Shown here: in pieces, positions 1 to 8,619 of the stretch | How the letters are laid out: every line of letters starts with the position of its first letter | Numbering within the stretch: the stretch's first letter is position 1 | Assembly: GCF_900099965.1 (NCBI RefSeq) | Contig: NZ_FNDJ01000007.1 | Location: 342,995 to 406,994, forward strand | Direction: 5' to 3' | Length of the DNA stretch: 64,000 nucleotides | Source of the DNA: Nonomuraea jiangxiensis | GTDB lineage: Bacteria > Actinomycetota > Actinomycetes > Streptosporangiales > Streptosporangiaceae | Program-made: the position numbers and the translations under genes | The notes under the pieces: generated by a model | What the model was told of the DNA's origin: nothing | Seen by the model: the letters and a program-made list of their open reading frames with translations, nothing else | Databases searched by the model: none

Positions 1-381
1 CGCGATCACCCCGCTGAGGACGATGAGGGCCAGGCTGCTGTCAAGGGCGGTGAACAGCAAGGCTTCGGCCAGCCGCCAGATCGCCATCAGGAAGAGGGCG
101 GCCAGGATCGCCACGCGCCAGGCGGGCCTGATCCGCAGGACGTGCAGCAACGGCCAGGCGAGACCGACCGCGACCCAGCGCCCGACCTCCCACGCCTGCA
201 CCAGGTAGCCAAAGCAGCCGGTGTATTCACCGCATTGCGGGGAGTCAGGGAAAAGCCTGACCATCAGCGCCACCCATCCCAGGAGGGCGATGGGGAGGAT
301 GATCCCGACCACGCCGGCCAGGGCGATTCGCCGACCGGTTCCTTGGCCGGGTAATGATGCATCCGCGCCTGTTGCGACCAT
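1..381 (-). CDS. Membrane protein, C-terminus outside window
   Basis: Reading leftward from an ATG at 381, 127 codons stay open to the window edge, so this is the N-terminal part of a longer protein. After a short Ser/Gly-rich N-terminus there is a hydrophobic helix at about residues 20-42, then a loop with two cysteines (CGEYTGC) that could form an extracytoplasmic disulfide, then at least two more hydrophobic stretches around 60-78 and 85-125. It looks like a small integral membrane protein of the four-helix or sensor-membrane type common in actinomycetes. No family is recognised. It diverges from nothing nearby; the regulator at 456-2939 is on the same strand upstream of it and ends 74 bases before this start, so the two could be cotranscribed. 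Confidence 0.6.
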   Translation of the reverse strand, partial: MVATGADASLPGQGTGRRIALAGVVGIILPIALLGWVALMVRLFPDSPQCGEYTGCFGYLVQAWEVGRWVAVGLAWPLLHVLRIRPAWRVAILAALFLMAIWRLAEALLFTALDSSLALIVLSGVIA

Positions 382-455
382 GTACGCATGGTGACACGCG
401 GGGCGGTACCCGACGATGGACAGATCGCCGACCGTTATTCACCTGAAGCCCCGGG

Positions 456-2939
456 TCAGGCCCTGAGTTCGAGCTCCCGCCGGATGGCCTGCCCCGCCGC
501 GCGGTGCTCGGCGGCGGCGGCCGGGTCCGTCCCGTCGAGGACGGCCGCGATCCCCTCGTGGGCCAGGGCCTCCTTGTGCCGGTAACCCACCTTCGGGGCC
601 AGTTCGAGTGCCTGACGGTGCAGGCGCAGGGCCTCGTCGGGCAGGCCGGCCAGCCGGCAGGTCTCGCCGTACCCGTTGAGGAAGTGAACCTTCCAGTGCT
701 CCTCGAACAGCTCGTCCAGGAGGGCGAACGCCCGCCGGTGGCTGTCCAGCGCCTCCTCGTAGCGGCCCATCTGGCGCAGGGCCACGCCCAGGCAGTTGAG
801 GCACCACGCCTCGTTGTGTCTGTGGCCGTCCTCGCGGGCGACCTCCAGGGCTCGGTGCAGGTGCTCCGCGGCCACGTCCGGTTGCTCGTCGGCGATGGCC
901 ACGCCGAGGGTGATCCGGGCCGTCAGCACGGCCGGCCAGGCGGGCTCGGCGTGCGCGAGATCCAGCACCTCGCGGGCCAGCCGCGCCGCCTCCTCCCTGT
1001 GGCCCAGTTGCAGCATCGCCCAGGCCTCGTACGCGGTCGCATGGGCCGCGCCCATCGGGCACCCGGCCTCCGCGTACAGCTTGCCCGCCAGCCGGAAAAG
1101 GTCGAGTGGCTCCTCGACATAGCCCTGGTCCCACCTCAGGTAGCCCCGGCGCATGACCAGGTCCGCCTCGGAGCGGGTGTCCCCGGCCTGGGACACCAGC
1201 GGTGCCGCCGCCTCGTACGCCGCCCCGGCCTCCGCCATCCGGCCCGCGTTGTAGCGAGCGAAGCCCAGGTCGCTGTGCGCTTCGGCCAGCCGCCACGGGT
1301 CGCCCAGGCGCTGGGCGGCCGACAATGACCGCTCGAACAGCACGTTGAGGTGCGTCGTGCCGCACCGCCTGGCGAAGAACGCCCGCATGAAGCGCGGCAG
1401 CTCGCACGCATGCGCGTCGGCTCCGGCGGCGACCGCCATCTCGAAGGCGCCCATCAGGTTCGTGTACTCCGTGCCGAACCAGCTGAGCGCGGCATGCTTG
1501 TCGGCGAACCGCGGCAGCTCGGCCGGGGCCCGGCCCGCGGAGGCCGCGCGGCTGCCGGACACGTACGGCATGGCGGCGTCGGCGGCGGCCGCGGCGTGTA
1601 CGTAATAGTCGAGCACCCGGCCCAGCGCCTGCTCCCGCTCCTCCGGCGAGTCCTGCTCCGCGGTGGCCCGGCGCGCGTGCTGGTGGACCAGGTCGTGCAG
1701 CGTGTAACGACCGGCCGACGGCTGCTGGACGAGGTGCGCGTCGAGCAGGTCCTCCAGCATCGTCCTGGCACGGCGCAGCGGCACGTCCGCCAGTGCCGCG
1801 GCCACGTATTCGTCGAAGGACGATCCGGACAGCAGGCCCAGCAGCCGGAACAACCGGCGCTCGCCCCGGTCGAGCTGCCGTACGGACATGGCGAACGCGG
1901 TGTCGAACTCGCTCGCGCCCTCCGCCATGCGCTCGACGAGGATGCCCACGGTCCAGCCCGGCCGGTGCCGCAGCCGCGCCCCCGCCAGCCGCAGGGCCAG
2001 CGGCAGATGGCCGCACAACCGCAGCACCTCGGCCGCGGACTCCGGGTCGCGGGCCAGCCGGCCGTCGGGACCCCTGGCGTCGCCACTGGCGCGGGCCAGC
2101 AGCTCCGCGCTCTCCTCCGGGGTCAGTACGTCCAGCGAGACCGGCGGCACCTCCTCCAGGCCCAGCAGCCGGTTACGGCTGGTGATCAGGGCGACGGAGG
2201 CGCCCGCCCCGGGCAGCAGCAGGCGTATCTGGTCAGCGCTCGCGGCATTGTCGAGGACCACGACGGCCCGCCGGCCGGCCAGCTCCGCCCGCCAGCAGGC
2301 GGCCAGGGGCTCGATTCCACCCTCCTGCGGGATCTTCTCCGAGGGCACGTCGAGCGCGGCGAGCAACGCCCGCAGCGCCGGATCGGGATCGAGCGGTTCC
2401 CGCCCGTCGGTGAACCCGTGCAGGTCCAGGTAGAGCTGGGCATCGGGGTAGTCGGCGGCGAGCCGGTGCGCGGCGTGGACCGCCAGACAGGTCTTGCCGA
2501 CGCCCGCCATGCCGTCGATGGCGACCACCCGGTTGCGGTCCACCGCGGCGAGCACGGCGGCGAGCTGGGCCTCACGTCCGGTGAAGTCCGGCACGTCGCG
2601 CGGCAGATCGTTGCGGGGCGGGCGCGGGGCGCCGGCGGGCGGCGACGGGGGCTGGACCTGGCGGCTCGCCTTCGGGGGCGCCGGCAGAGGGCTCGTCGCC
2701 CGTTCCCACAAGGGGCGCAGCGGGCGGGGGTCCCGCTTGACGAGGCGGCAGAGCTCGATCACCACGGGCCAGGGCGCCACCGACTGGCCGTTGAGGTAGC
2801 GCGACAGCGACGACGAGCTGAGCCCCGTGTCCCGCGCCAGAGCTCGTACGCCCCGCCCGGACAACTCCTGGAGCAAGCGCAGCCGGGCCGCCAGTTCGTC
2901 CTGGGGGTCCACCTTCGCCATCCGCTGGTACGCAGCCAC
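456..2939 (-). CDS. XRE/NB-ARC/TPR transcriptional regulator
   Basis: This 827-residue protein has the order of actinomycete STAND-type regulators. Residues ~10-75 are an XRE-like helix-turn-helix (LARDTGLSSSSLSRYLNG). A Pro-rich linker leads to an NB-ARC ATPase whose Walker A motif is GMAGVGKT at about 145 and whose Walker B-like strand is AVVVLDN; the TSRN motif follows. From about 440 to the end is a tetratricopeptide solenoid, with repeats such as AEAHSDLGFARYNAG and NEAWCLNCLGVALRQMGRY. Such proteins bind nucleotide, probably oligomerise on an unknown signal and control nearby genes, often secondary metabolism. The start is GTG at 2939; an ATG six codons later (2921) is an alternative. 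There is no SARP (BTAD) domain, so it is not AfsR itself. The adjacent small membrane protein and the divergent AhpD-like gene are candidate targets. Confidence 0.9.
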   Translation of the reverse strand: MAAYQRMAKVDPQDELAARLRLLQELSGRGVRALARDTGLSSSSLSRYLNGQSVAPWPVVIELCRLVKRDPRPLRPLWERATSPLPAPPKASRQVQPPSPPAGAPRPPRNDLPRDVPDFTGREAQLAAVLAAVDRNRVVAIDGMAGVGKTCLAVHAAHRLAADYPDAQLYLDLHGFTDGREPLDPDPALRALLAALDVPSEKIPQEGGIEPLAACWRAELAGRRAVVVLDNAASADQIRLLLPGAGASVALITSRNRLLGLEEVPPVSLDVLTPEESAELLARASGDARGPDGRLARDPESAAEVLRLCGHLPLALRLAGARLRHRPGWTVGILVERMAEGASEFDTAFAMSVRQLDRGERRLFRLLGLLSGSSFDEYVAAALADVPLRRARTMLEDLLDAHLVQQPSAGRYTLHDLVHQHARRATAEQDSPEEREQALGRVLDYYVHAAAAADAAMPYVSGSRAASAGRAPAELPRFADKHAALSWFGTEYTNLMGAFEMAVAAGADAHACELPRFMRAFFARRCGTTHLNVLFERSLSAAQRLGDPWRLAEAHSDLGFARYNAGRMAEAGAAYEAAAPLVSQAGDTRSEADLVMRRGYLRWDQGYVEEPLDLFRLAGKLYAEAGCPMGAAHATAYEAWAMLQLGHREEAARLAREVLDLAHAEPAWPAVLTARITLGVAIADEQPDVAAEHLHRALEVAREDGHRHNEAWCLNCLGVALRQMGRYEEALDSHRRAFALLDELFEEHWKVHFLNGYGETCRLAGLPDEALRLHRQALELAPKVGYRHKEALAHEGIAAVLDGTDPAAAAEHRAAGQAIRRELELRA

Positions 2940-3115
2940 CGTTTTCGTGCCTCTCTGTCCCGTAGCAGAAGCACTTTACCTGGACGAATCACCGCAGGCC
3001 GAAGCCGTTTCAACTGTCCCACGGTGTCCCACCGTCGTGGCCCTGGCAAGCCCGTGCGGCTGTCATGGAGTCACGCCCCGAGGGACGGGGCGCCGATCCG
3101 GAAGAGGAGAGCACG

Positions 3116-3571
3116 ATGCAGTCCCGTATGCAGAACCCGGCCTTCGTCCTGCCCGACGCGATGCAGCCCATTCAGGCGCTGTTCAAGGCCGTGCACGCCG
3201 GTGGCGTGGACGCTCAGACGCTGGAGCTGGTCCATCTGCGGGTCAGCCAGATCAACGGCTGCAGTGCCTGCGTCGACGCCGGCACCAAGACCGCCCGCAA
3301 GGCCGGGGTGAGCGACGATCGGCTGGCCTCGGTCGTCGCCTGGCGGGAGGCCCCGTACTTCAGCGAGGAGGAGCGCGCGGCGCTCGCGCTGGCCGAGGCC
3401 GCGACCCGGCTGGCCGACCGGGCCGACGCGGTGAGCGACGAGGTCTGGGACAGGGCGGCCACCTATTTCGACGAGAAGCAACTGGCCGCGATCGTGCTGA
3501 TGATCGGCGTCACCAACCTGTTCAACCGGCTCAACGCCACCACCCGGCAGATCGCCGGCGCCTGGGGGTGA
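3116..3571 (+). CDS. AhpD/carboxymuconolactone decarboxylase-family protein
   Basis: A 151-residue protein of the AhpD-like (CMD) fold. The family signature is visible as a helix ending in INGCSACVDAGTK, where the CxxC pair of AhpD-type peroxidase or disulfide reductase proteins sits. The usual histidine three residues after the second Cys is Gly here (CSACVDAG), which may lower activity. The C-terminal helix IGVTNLFNRLNATT is typical of the family. The ATG at 3116 is preferred over the longer in-frame ATG at 3065 because a purine-rich ribosome site (aagaggagag) ends five bases before it. It probably works in detoxification of peroxides or reactive electrophiles. It heads a same-strand run with a DUF1801 protein and a GNAT. 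Confidence 0.88.
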   Translation: MQSRMQNPAFVLPDAMQPIQALFKAVHAGGVDAQTLELVHLRVSQINGCSACVDAGTKTARKAGVSDDRLASVVAWREAPYFSEEERAALALAEAATRLADRADAVSDEVWDRAATYFDEKQLAAIVLMIGVTNLFNRLNATTRQIAGAWG

Positions 3572-3660
3572 GCGGTGCACGGCGTACGCTCTCCGAGCGA
3601 AGCCGGACAAACCGCCGCAATGGCCCACATTCTCATCACTCGCAGACAGGAAGCCTCACC

Positions 3661-4119
3661 ATGACCGAAACGCAGAAGGCCGCCAAGGGCACGTACGACG
3701 GGTTCACCGACGACGAACGAGCCGCGATGAAGGAGCACGCCCAGGAGCTGAAGAAGGCCGCGCGCCGCGGCTCGCGCGCCACCGAGGCCGACGCGGAGCG
3801 CGACGTGCTCGCGAAGATCGCCGAGATGGTGGGGGAGGACCGCCTCCTCGCCGAGCGGATCCACGCCATCATCAGAGCCGGCGCGCCCACCCTGGCGCCG
3901 AAGCTCTGGTACGGAATGCCCGCCTACGCCAAGGCCGGCAAGATCGTCTGCTTCTTCCAGCCCGCGGCCAAGTTCAAGGCGAGGTACGCGACCCTCGGCT
4001 TCAACGACCCGGCGAACCTCGACGACGGCACCATGTGGCCGACCGCGTACGCGCTGACGGACCTGACCGCCGACGACGAGGCACGGATCAGCGCCCTCGT
4101 GAAGCAGGCGGCGAGCTGA
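3661..4119 (+). CDS. DUF1801 (YdhG-like) domain protein
   Basis: 152 residues. A charged helical N-terminus of about 75 residues leads into the DUF1801 core, recognised by APKLWYGMPAYAK and KIVCFFQPAAKFKARYATLGF. These proteins are small cytosolic alpha/beta proteins found widely in actinobacteria; their biochemical role is unknown. Start at ATG 3661, with an aggaagc purine tract just upstream. It lies 89 bases after the AhpD-like gene and 26 bases before the GNAT reading frame, so a single transcript is plausible. Confidence 0.85.
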   Translation: MTETQKAAKGTYDGFTDDERAAMKEHAQELKKAARRGSRATEADAERDVLAKIAEMVGEDRLLAERIHAIIRAGAPTLAPKLWYGMPAYAKAGKIVCFFQPAAKFKARYATLGFNDPANLDDGTMWPTAYALTDLTADDEARISALVKQAAS

Positions 4120-4145
4120 GGCACCCGTCGGGAGCAGGGGCCGCT

Positions 4146-4685
4146 GTGGCGACCTACGAACCCTTCGTACCCCGGAGTGCGACGGAGGACGACCTCGCGG
4201 CCTGGTGCACGGTGTTCAGCGAGGGACAGAGCGAGATGTCCGGCGACCCGCCGCTCGCGTCCGCACTGGCCGAGCGGCTGCTGGCCGAGGAGGAGGCTCC
4301 TCCGGTGCTGCGCTGGGCCGCCCGCGCCGACGGCGCTCGGCCGATCACCGGCGTGGCCGAACTACGGCCCCAGCCGCACGATCCCCGGGTCGGTTTCCTG
4401 CGCCTGTTCGTGGCGGCTCCGGCCCGCCGCAACGGCATCGGCTCCGCCCTGCCGGCCCGGATCGCCGGCGATGCCCGCTCGACGGGGATGGACCGGATCC
4501 AGGCCCTGGCATCGGCCGGGGAACCCGGTGAAGCGTTCGCCGGCACCTGGCCCGGCGTACGGGAGATGGCGGCGCGGGCCTGGGACCGGGCGGCGGTGCG
4601 CGCCTGGGAAGCCCGGATGAGTCAACCAGCGGAACGCGCCGATGCCGGCCGTGAACCGGGCCGTGGGCTACCGGACGGCCGGTGA
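4146..4685 (+). CDS. GNAT acetyltransferase, C-terminally truncated
   Basis: The first ~125 residues match one GNAT domain: an N-terminal RSATEDDLAAW strand-helix, a substrate-side segment ending in VAELRPQPHD, and the acetyl-CoA binding turn APARRNGIGSAL. Proteins with this N-terminus are usually two-domain GNATs of more than 300 residues. Here the reading frame leaves recognisable sequence after GEPGEAFAGTWPG and ends about 50 residues later in low-complexity Arg/Ala/Gly sequence, so the second domain is missing. Start GTG at 4146 follows gggagcagggg; the frame is open further upstream but only over the DUF1801 gene. It may be a decayed gene. A perfect 12-bp hairpin follows it. Confidence 0.6.
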   Translation: MATYEPFVPRSATEDDLAAWCTVFSEGQSEMSGDPPLASALAERLLAEEEAPPVLRWAARADGARPITGVAELRPQPHDPRVGFLRLFVAAPARRNGIGSALPARIAGDARSTGMDRIQALASAGEPGEAFAGTWPGVREMAARAWDRAAVRAWEARMSQPAERADAGREPGRGLPDGR

Positions 4686-4739
4686 ACGGCTCCTGCTGGA
4701 AGGGCCTGTGGGCCATGCGTGAACACCCCCCGCTCAGGG

Positions 4740-4776
4740 GCGTTGGATCGAACGTGCCTGACGCTCGATCCAACGC
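4740..4776. terminator. Bidirectional hairpin between convergent genes
   Basis: A perfect 12-bp inverted repeat (GCGTTGGATCGA at 4740-4751, its complement at 4765-4776) with a 13-nt loop lies between the end of the GNAT gene and the end of the sigma-factor gene. There is no U-tract, as is usual for actinobacterial terminators. Confidence 0.75.
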
Positions 4777-4790
4777 ACCTGGAGGACCGG

Positions 4791-5606
4791 TCAGGCGGCC
4801 GCGCGGGTGAGGCGGGACGACCGGTGATCGGGGCCGGCGGTCAAGGCCTTGCGCAGGTGGGTGAGCGTGGCGCGCAGGATGCGCGAGACGTGCATCTGGG
4901 AGATGCCGAACTCGGCGGCGATCTCGGCCTGCGTCAGGTTGCCGTAGAACCGCAGCAGCAGGATGTTCTTCTCCCGGTACGGCAGGGCGTCGATGAGCGG
5001 CTTGACCGCCTGCGCGTCGACCAGCGTTTCCAGCGTCTGGTCGTAGTCGGGGATGAGATCGCCCAGGCTGGCCGAGTCGCTGTCGTCCGTACCGACCGGC
5101 GCGTCCAGGGACAGGGTGCTGTAGGCCGTCGAAGCGTCCAGGGCCAGCAGCACGTCCTCCTCTGACAGGTTCATCTTGGCGGCCAGTTCGGCCACCGTGG
5201 GCGAGCGGCCCAGCAGCTGGGTGAGCTCGCCGGTGATCCGGTTGAGCTCGGCGCGGCGCTCCTGGTAGACGCGCGGTACCCGGATGGCCCAGGTCCGGTC
5301 GCGGAAGTGTCGCTTGACCTCACCCGTCATGGTGACCGCGGCGTAGCCCCGGAAGTCGTGGCCCAGGCTGGCGTCGAAGCCGTTGATGGCCTTGACCAGG
5401 CCGACGTAGGCGGCCTGCCGCAGGTCCTCCAGCGGTTCGCCGCGGTGGCGGTAGCGGCGGGTGATCTCGGTGACCAGTCCCTGGTGCATCTCGACGAGCC
5501 TCTCGCGCAGCCTCATCCGCTGCTCGTCGGAGGTGTCGGGGTCGACCATGGCCACGAGAAGCTCTTCGGCGGTCATGTCGGTGATCGTGATGTCCTGAAC
5601 GGTCAT
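4791..5606 (-). CDS. SigB/SigF-family RNA polymerase sigma factor
   Basis: 271 residues with sigma-70 regions 2, 3 and 4 in order: region 2 at about 40-110 (EDLRQAAYVGLVKAINGFD, then a FRGYAAVTMTGEVKRHFRD core-binding and -10 segment), region 3 around 120-190 (LGRSPTVAELAAKMNLS), and region 4 with the helix-turn-helix LTQAEIAAEFGISQMHVSRIL. This is the SigB/SigF/SigG group (group 3), which in actinomycetes serves osmotic, oxidative or developmental stress and is controlled by anti-sigma RsbW-type kinases and SpoIIE-type phosphatases. No anti-sigma gene lies beside it. A decayed SpoIIE phosphatase lies 9 kb away, but a link cannot be claimed. Start ATG 5606; a GGGAG sits 13 bases upstream, so a slightly later start is possible. 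Confidence 0.93.
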   Translation of the reverse strand: MTVQDITITDMTAEELLVAMVDPDTSDEQRMRLRERLVEMHQGLVTEITRRYRHRGEPLEDLRQAAYVGLVKAINGFDASLGHDFRGYAAVTMTGEVKRHFRDRTWAIRVPRVYQERRAELNRITGELTQLLGRSPTVAELAAKMNLSEEDVLLALDASTAYSTLSLDAPVGTDDSDSASLGDLIPDYDQTLETLVDAQAVKPLIDALPYREKNILLLRFYGNLTQAEIAAEFGISQMHVSRILRATLTHLRKALTAGPDHRSSRLTRAAA

Positions 5607-5814
5607 GATGTTAGCTGCTCCCAGCTATGCAGGCCGCCCCGCCCAAGACAAAAGCCCAGGCAGAAGCGCGCCTCGTATCTATCGCGAGACGAAGCCCTCT
5701 GCTGGACCTCACCTGATCATTTGCCACTCTCAGGCGCCTTAATCACCCTTGTTGGTAACAATACGGTCACGCCCGCTGGATGGTCGGAACCGAGCCCTCA
5801 TGACCAGGCCGATC

Positions 5815-5845
5815 ACGCCGCCACGGGAACATCCCGCGGCGGCGT
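5815..5845. terminator. Hairpin downstream of the GDPD gene
   Basis: A 14-bp stem with a single G-T mismatch (ACGCCGCC... at 5815, ...GGCGGCGT ending 5845) and a 3-nt loop lies 64 bases past the glycerophosphodiesterase stop codon. It probably ends that transcript. The rest of 5607-5814 is the upstream region of the sigma-factor gene; no clear promoter was identified in it. Confidence 0.7.
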
Positions 5846-5908
5846 CCGGCTTCCCGTCCTACCCAGTCAGGACGGCTGGTGCCGGGAGAAGCCCCGAGGG
5901 CCGCGTGT

Positions 5909-7141
5909 TCATGCGCGTCCGGTAGAGGCGTGGACGGCGCCGTCCCCGGCGAAGGAGACCTTCGCGCCACGCAGGTTCCTGGCGGGTACGGTCACGCAGC
6001 CGCCGTCACCGGTGACCAGGTCGATGCCCTTCCTGCCGTTGCCCTTGGCGAGGTGCACCGTCTTGCCGGGGAAGCCCAGGTCGTTGTCGGCGTTGACCAG
6101 GCACACCTGGTCGGCGTTCGCGCCACGGTCGCGGTCGTCGGCGCGGCCATGGCCGTTGTTCCGCCTCGTCACGATCTTGGAGTCGACGGCCTCGCCGGCC
6201 GCGGCCACGATGAGGGCGGGCTGGTTGGTCTGCACGCCGTCGGCGCCGATCGAACGGGCGAGCTGGAACTGGGCCACCTCCTGCTCCGGTCCCGCGTCGT
6301 AGGCGTGCGGCATGACGACCGCGCACGCGTCGTGGGCGGCGGCGATGGACTCGGGGGCGTACTCGGCAAGGGTCGAGCCGTACACCTTGGCGATCTGCCC
6401 GATCTCGTAGATCAGGTAGCCGGGCTCCCAGTCGCTGCGGTTGTAGATGACCCGGGCGTCAGGCGCGGAGACGAAGACCCGCGGGTCGCCCGAGTTGAAG
6501 ATCGACTCCTCGATCAGACCGTACTTCTTGACCAGGTCCGTGACCTTTCCTTCCTCGGTCACCGAGCCCTTGATGTCGAGCTCGACGCCCCGGCCGGCCC
6601 GCTTGGCGAGGTCGAGGATCTCCTCCAGCGAGGCGATCTGCGCCGGGTCGTACTCGCCGCCCTTCCAGGGCGCGTAGTCGGCGGCGTTGAGGGCGCGCAC
6701 CTCGTCGTAGGTCAGGTCCGTGATGTTGCCGGTGCCGTTGGTGGTGCGGTCCACGGTGGAGTCGTGCAGGGCGACGAACTTGCCGTCCTTGGTCTGCTGG
6801 ACGTCCACCTCGACCAGGTCGACACCGTAGGCGAAGGCGTACTCGTAGGACTTCAGCGTGTTCTCGGGGGCGAGGGTGTTCGCTCCCCGGTGGGCGGAGA
6901 TGATCACGTTCTCGGAGCCCTTGTCCGGGGTCCCTACGTGCTCCCAGCGCTCCGGCTCCGGCACCTGGTCGCACACCGGCGGCTTGACCAGCGGCTTGAG
7001 CTGGGCCAGGATCTGCCGGACCTCGTCGACCCGGGGGTCATCGTCAGCGTGTGCACCGATGGTGCCGACCGCCAGACCAGCGGTCAGTGTGGCGACGGCG
7101 ACCAGCGACCGCACAGCCCGGCGTGCGGTGGGGTACGTCAT
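5909..7141 (-). CDS. Secreted glycerophosphodiester phosphodiesterase
   Basis: 410 residues. A signal peptide (two Arg followed by AVRSLVAVATLTAGLAVG and cleavage near AHA-DDD) leads to a GDPD catalytic TIM barrel. The family hallmark HRGANTLAPENT is present, with the metal-ligand acids in VDLVEVDVQQTKDG and the second histidine in VALHDSTVDRTTNG. The enzyme would hydrolyse glycerophosphodiesters outside the cell, scavenging phosphate and glycerol phosphate. The barrel is followed by about 80 residues rich in Gly and Asp that resemble a cell-surface appendage. The ATG at 7141 is chosen over 7159 because GAGAGG lies eight bases before it and the signal peptide starts there. The gene stands alone, with a hairpin after it. 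Confidence 0.92.
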   Translation of the reverse strand: MTYPTARRAVRSLVAVATLTAGLAVGTIGAHADDDPRVDEVRQILAQLKPLVKPPVCDQVPEPERWEHVGTPDKGSENVIISAHRGANTLAPENTLKSYEYAFAYGVDLVEVDVQQTKDGKFVALHDSTVDRTTNGTGNITDLTYDEVRALNAADYAPWKGGEYDPAQIASLEEILDLAKRAGRGVELDIKGSVTEEGKVTDLVKKYGLIEESIFNSGDPRVFVSAPDARVIYNRSDWEPGYLIYEIGQIAKVYGSTLAEYAPESIAAAHDACAVVMPHAYDAGPEQEVAQFQLARSIGADGVQTNQPALIVAAAGEAVDSKIVTRRNNGHGRADDRDRGANADQVCLVNADNDLGFPGKTVHLAKGNGRKGIDLVTGDGGCVTVPARNLRGAKVSFAGDGAVHASTGRA

Positions 7142-7422
7142 GTCCGATCCTCTCGACAAGCTTGTTGGCGTGCCGAGTATTCAGGTGCTGCCGCACCGCT
7201 CGGTGAATCGCTCTTGGCGATCAAAAGGCGTATTTCCGACGCTTCGGGCAATTAGTCCAATTTCCCCCGGCGATCGGCCCGTGGACGACCCCGAGGGATA
7301 ACCCTCTGGTGGGCCGACCCTGCCGGTTGTGACGATGGCTTCTGACCAGCCGGCCGGCCCGCTCCCTGCGCCCCGAACGCGGCGGCCCGCCGCGCCTCGA
7401 CTCGCCGACAAAGGAGAAAAGC

Positions 7423-7805
7423 ATGTCTCGAACCAGCCACAGGCGAACGGTGACGGCCCTGGCCTGTTTTGTACTGGCGGCCGGGCTTACCACGGCCGTC
7501 TCCTCGCCCGCTCTGGCGGATCACCAGGTGTGGAACATGCACGGAGACAATTACGCCGTAAGTTCTGCGATCTATGACGAGCTGTGGGTCTGCGATCGCG
7601 AGGCCGACAACAACGCCTCCGCATCGAGTACACCCTCAGGTCGGGCGGCGGGACTCGGACTCTGCGCGACGCCAACGGAAGCGCGTCCGGGTGCGGTCAC
7701 ATCGATCTGGGATCGGGGCGCCTCAACCGATGGTGCCTGGCCGAGACCGGCGAAACGTGCACCGGAGCCGATTACACCCGCCCCACCATCCCCCGTCCGC
7801 ACTGA
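7423..7805 (+). pseudogene. Small secreted protein, one-base frameshift
   Basis: The first 64 codons give a clear signal peptide (ALACFVLAAGLTTAVSSPALA) and the start of a mature protein (DHQVWNMHGDNYAV ... ELWVCDREADNN). After position ~7615 frame 1 becomes low-complexity, while frame 3 continues with well-formed sequence (RIEYTLRSGGGTRTLRD, RWCLAETGETCTGADY) to a stop at 7805. Adding one G in the run at 7615 gives NNGLRIEYTLRSGG without a break and a protein of about 128 residues with several cysteines. It resembles the small secreted Cys-containing proteins common in actinomycetes. The shift is either a true one-base deletion or a sequence error. A good ribosome site (aaaggagaaaagc) precedes ATG 7423. 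Confidence 0.7.
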
Positions 7806-7956
7806 GACAGGTGAAGCGGTCCCGGCGCCGCCCACTGCTCCTCGGTAGGAGACCCCGCTCTCTTGCCGCGCCCCGGCTTCTCCCTGGAATTTGACATAAA
7901 GTCAGGGGGGATGCCGGTTCGCGCTGGGGAGTCGGGTTGACGGAAACTCATGGGGC

Positions 7957-8619
7957 GTGGCCGTGCGGGTGATGCTCGCCGACGACGCGCTGCTGTTCCG
8001 GGAAGGGCTGGCCCGGCTCATGGGCGAGGCGGGGTTCGAGGTCACGGGGCAGTGCGGTGACGCCGAGCGGCTGCTCATCCTGGCCCGCTCCCACCGGCCC
8101 GACGTGGCGGTGGTCGACATCCGGATGCCCCCCACGTACACCTCCGAGGGCCTGGACGCGGCGCGGCGGCTGCGGGCGGAGCATCCGGGTCTGGGCGTGC
8201 TGCTGCTGTCGCAGTATGTCGAGACACATCATGCGATGACTCTCGTACGCGACGCCTGCGCGGCGACGGGCGGCGCCGGTTATCTGCTGAAGGACCGGGT
8301 GACCCGGCTGAGCGAGCTGGCCGAGGCGGTGCGCCGCGTGGCCGCGGGCGAGTGCGTGGTCGATCCCGGGCTGGTGAGCCGGCTGGTGTCGCGCCCGCGC
8401 TCCAGCACGGTCCTGGAGGAGCTGACCGGACGGGAGAGCCAGGTGCTCGCCCTGATGGCCGAGGGGCGGTCGAACTCCGCCATCGCCAGGAACATGGGGC
8501 TGAGCCACAAGACCGTGGAGGCGTACGTCCGCAACGTCTTCGACCGGCTCGGGCTCGCCCTCAGCGAGGACGACAACCGCCGGGTGCTCGCCGTGCTGGC
8601 GTACCTGCGCGCCTCATGA
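7957..8619 (+). CDS. NarL/LuxR-family response regulator
   Basis: 220 residues. The receiver domain occupies about 1-125, with the acidic pocket ADD at 8-10, the phospho-acceptor Asp54 in VVDIRMPP, and the Lys of YLLKDR. The C-terminal LuxR-type helix-turn-helix is LTGRESQVLALMAEG...NSAIARNMGLSHKTVEAYVRNVF. Start is GTG at 7957. The stop codon overlaps the ATG of the histidine kinase (ATGA), so the pair is translationally coupled and forms one two-component system. Confidence 0.95.
   Translation: MAVRVMLADDALLFREGLARLMGEAGFEVTGQCGDAERLLILARSHRPDVAVVDIRMPPTYTSEGLDAARRLRAEHPGLGVLLLSQYVETHHAMTLVRDACAATGGAGYLLKDRVTRLSELAEAVRRVAAGECVVDPGLVSRLVSRPRSSTVLEELTGRESQVLALMAEGRSNSAIARNMGLSHKTVEAYVRNVFDRLGLALSEDDNRRVLAVLAYLRAS

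Noticed and set aside
1350-3311. A 653-codon open frame on the plus strand across the NB-ARC gene
   Set aside because: Low-complexity Arg/Gln/Gly shadow of the regulator gene; no motif and it runs over the real AhpD start.
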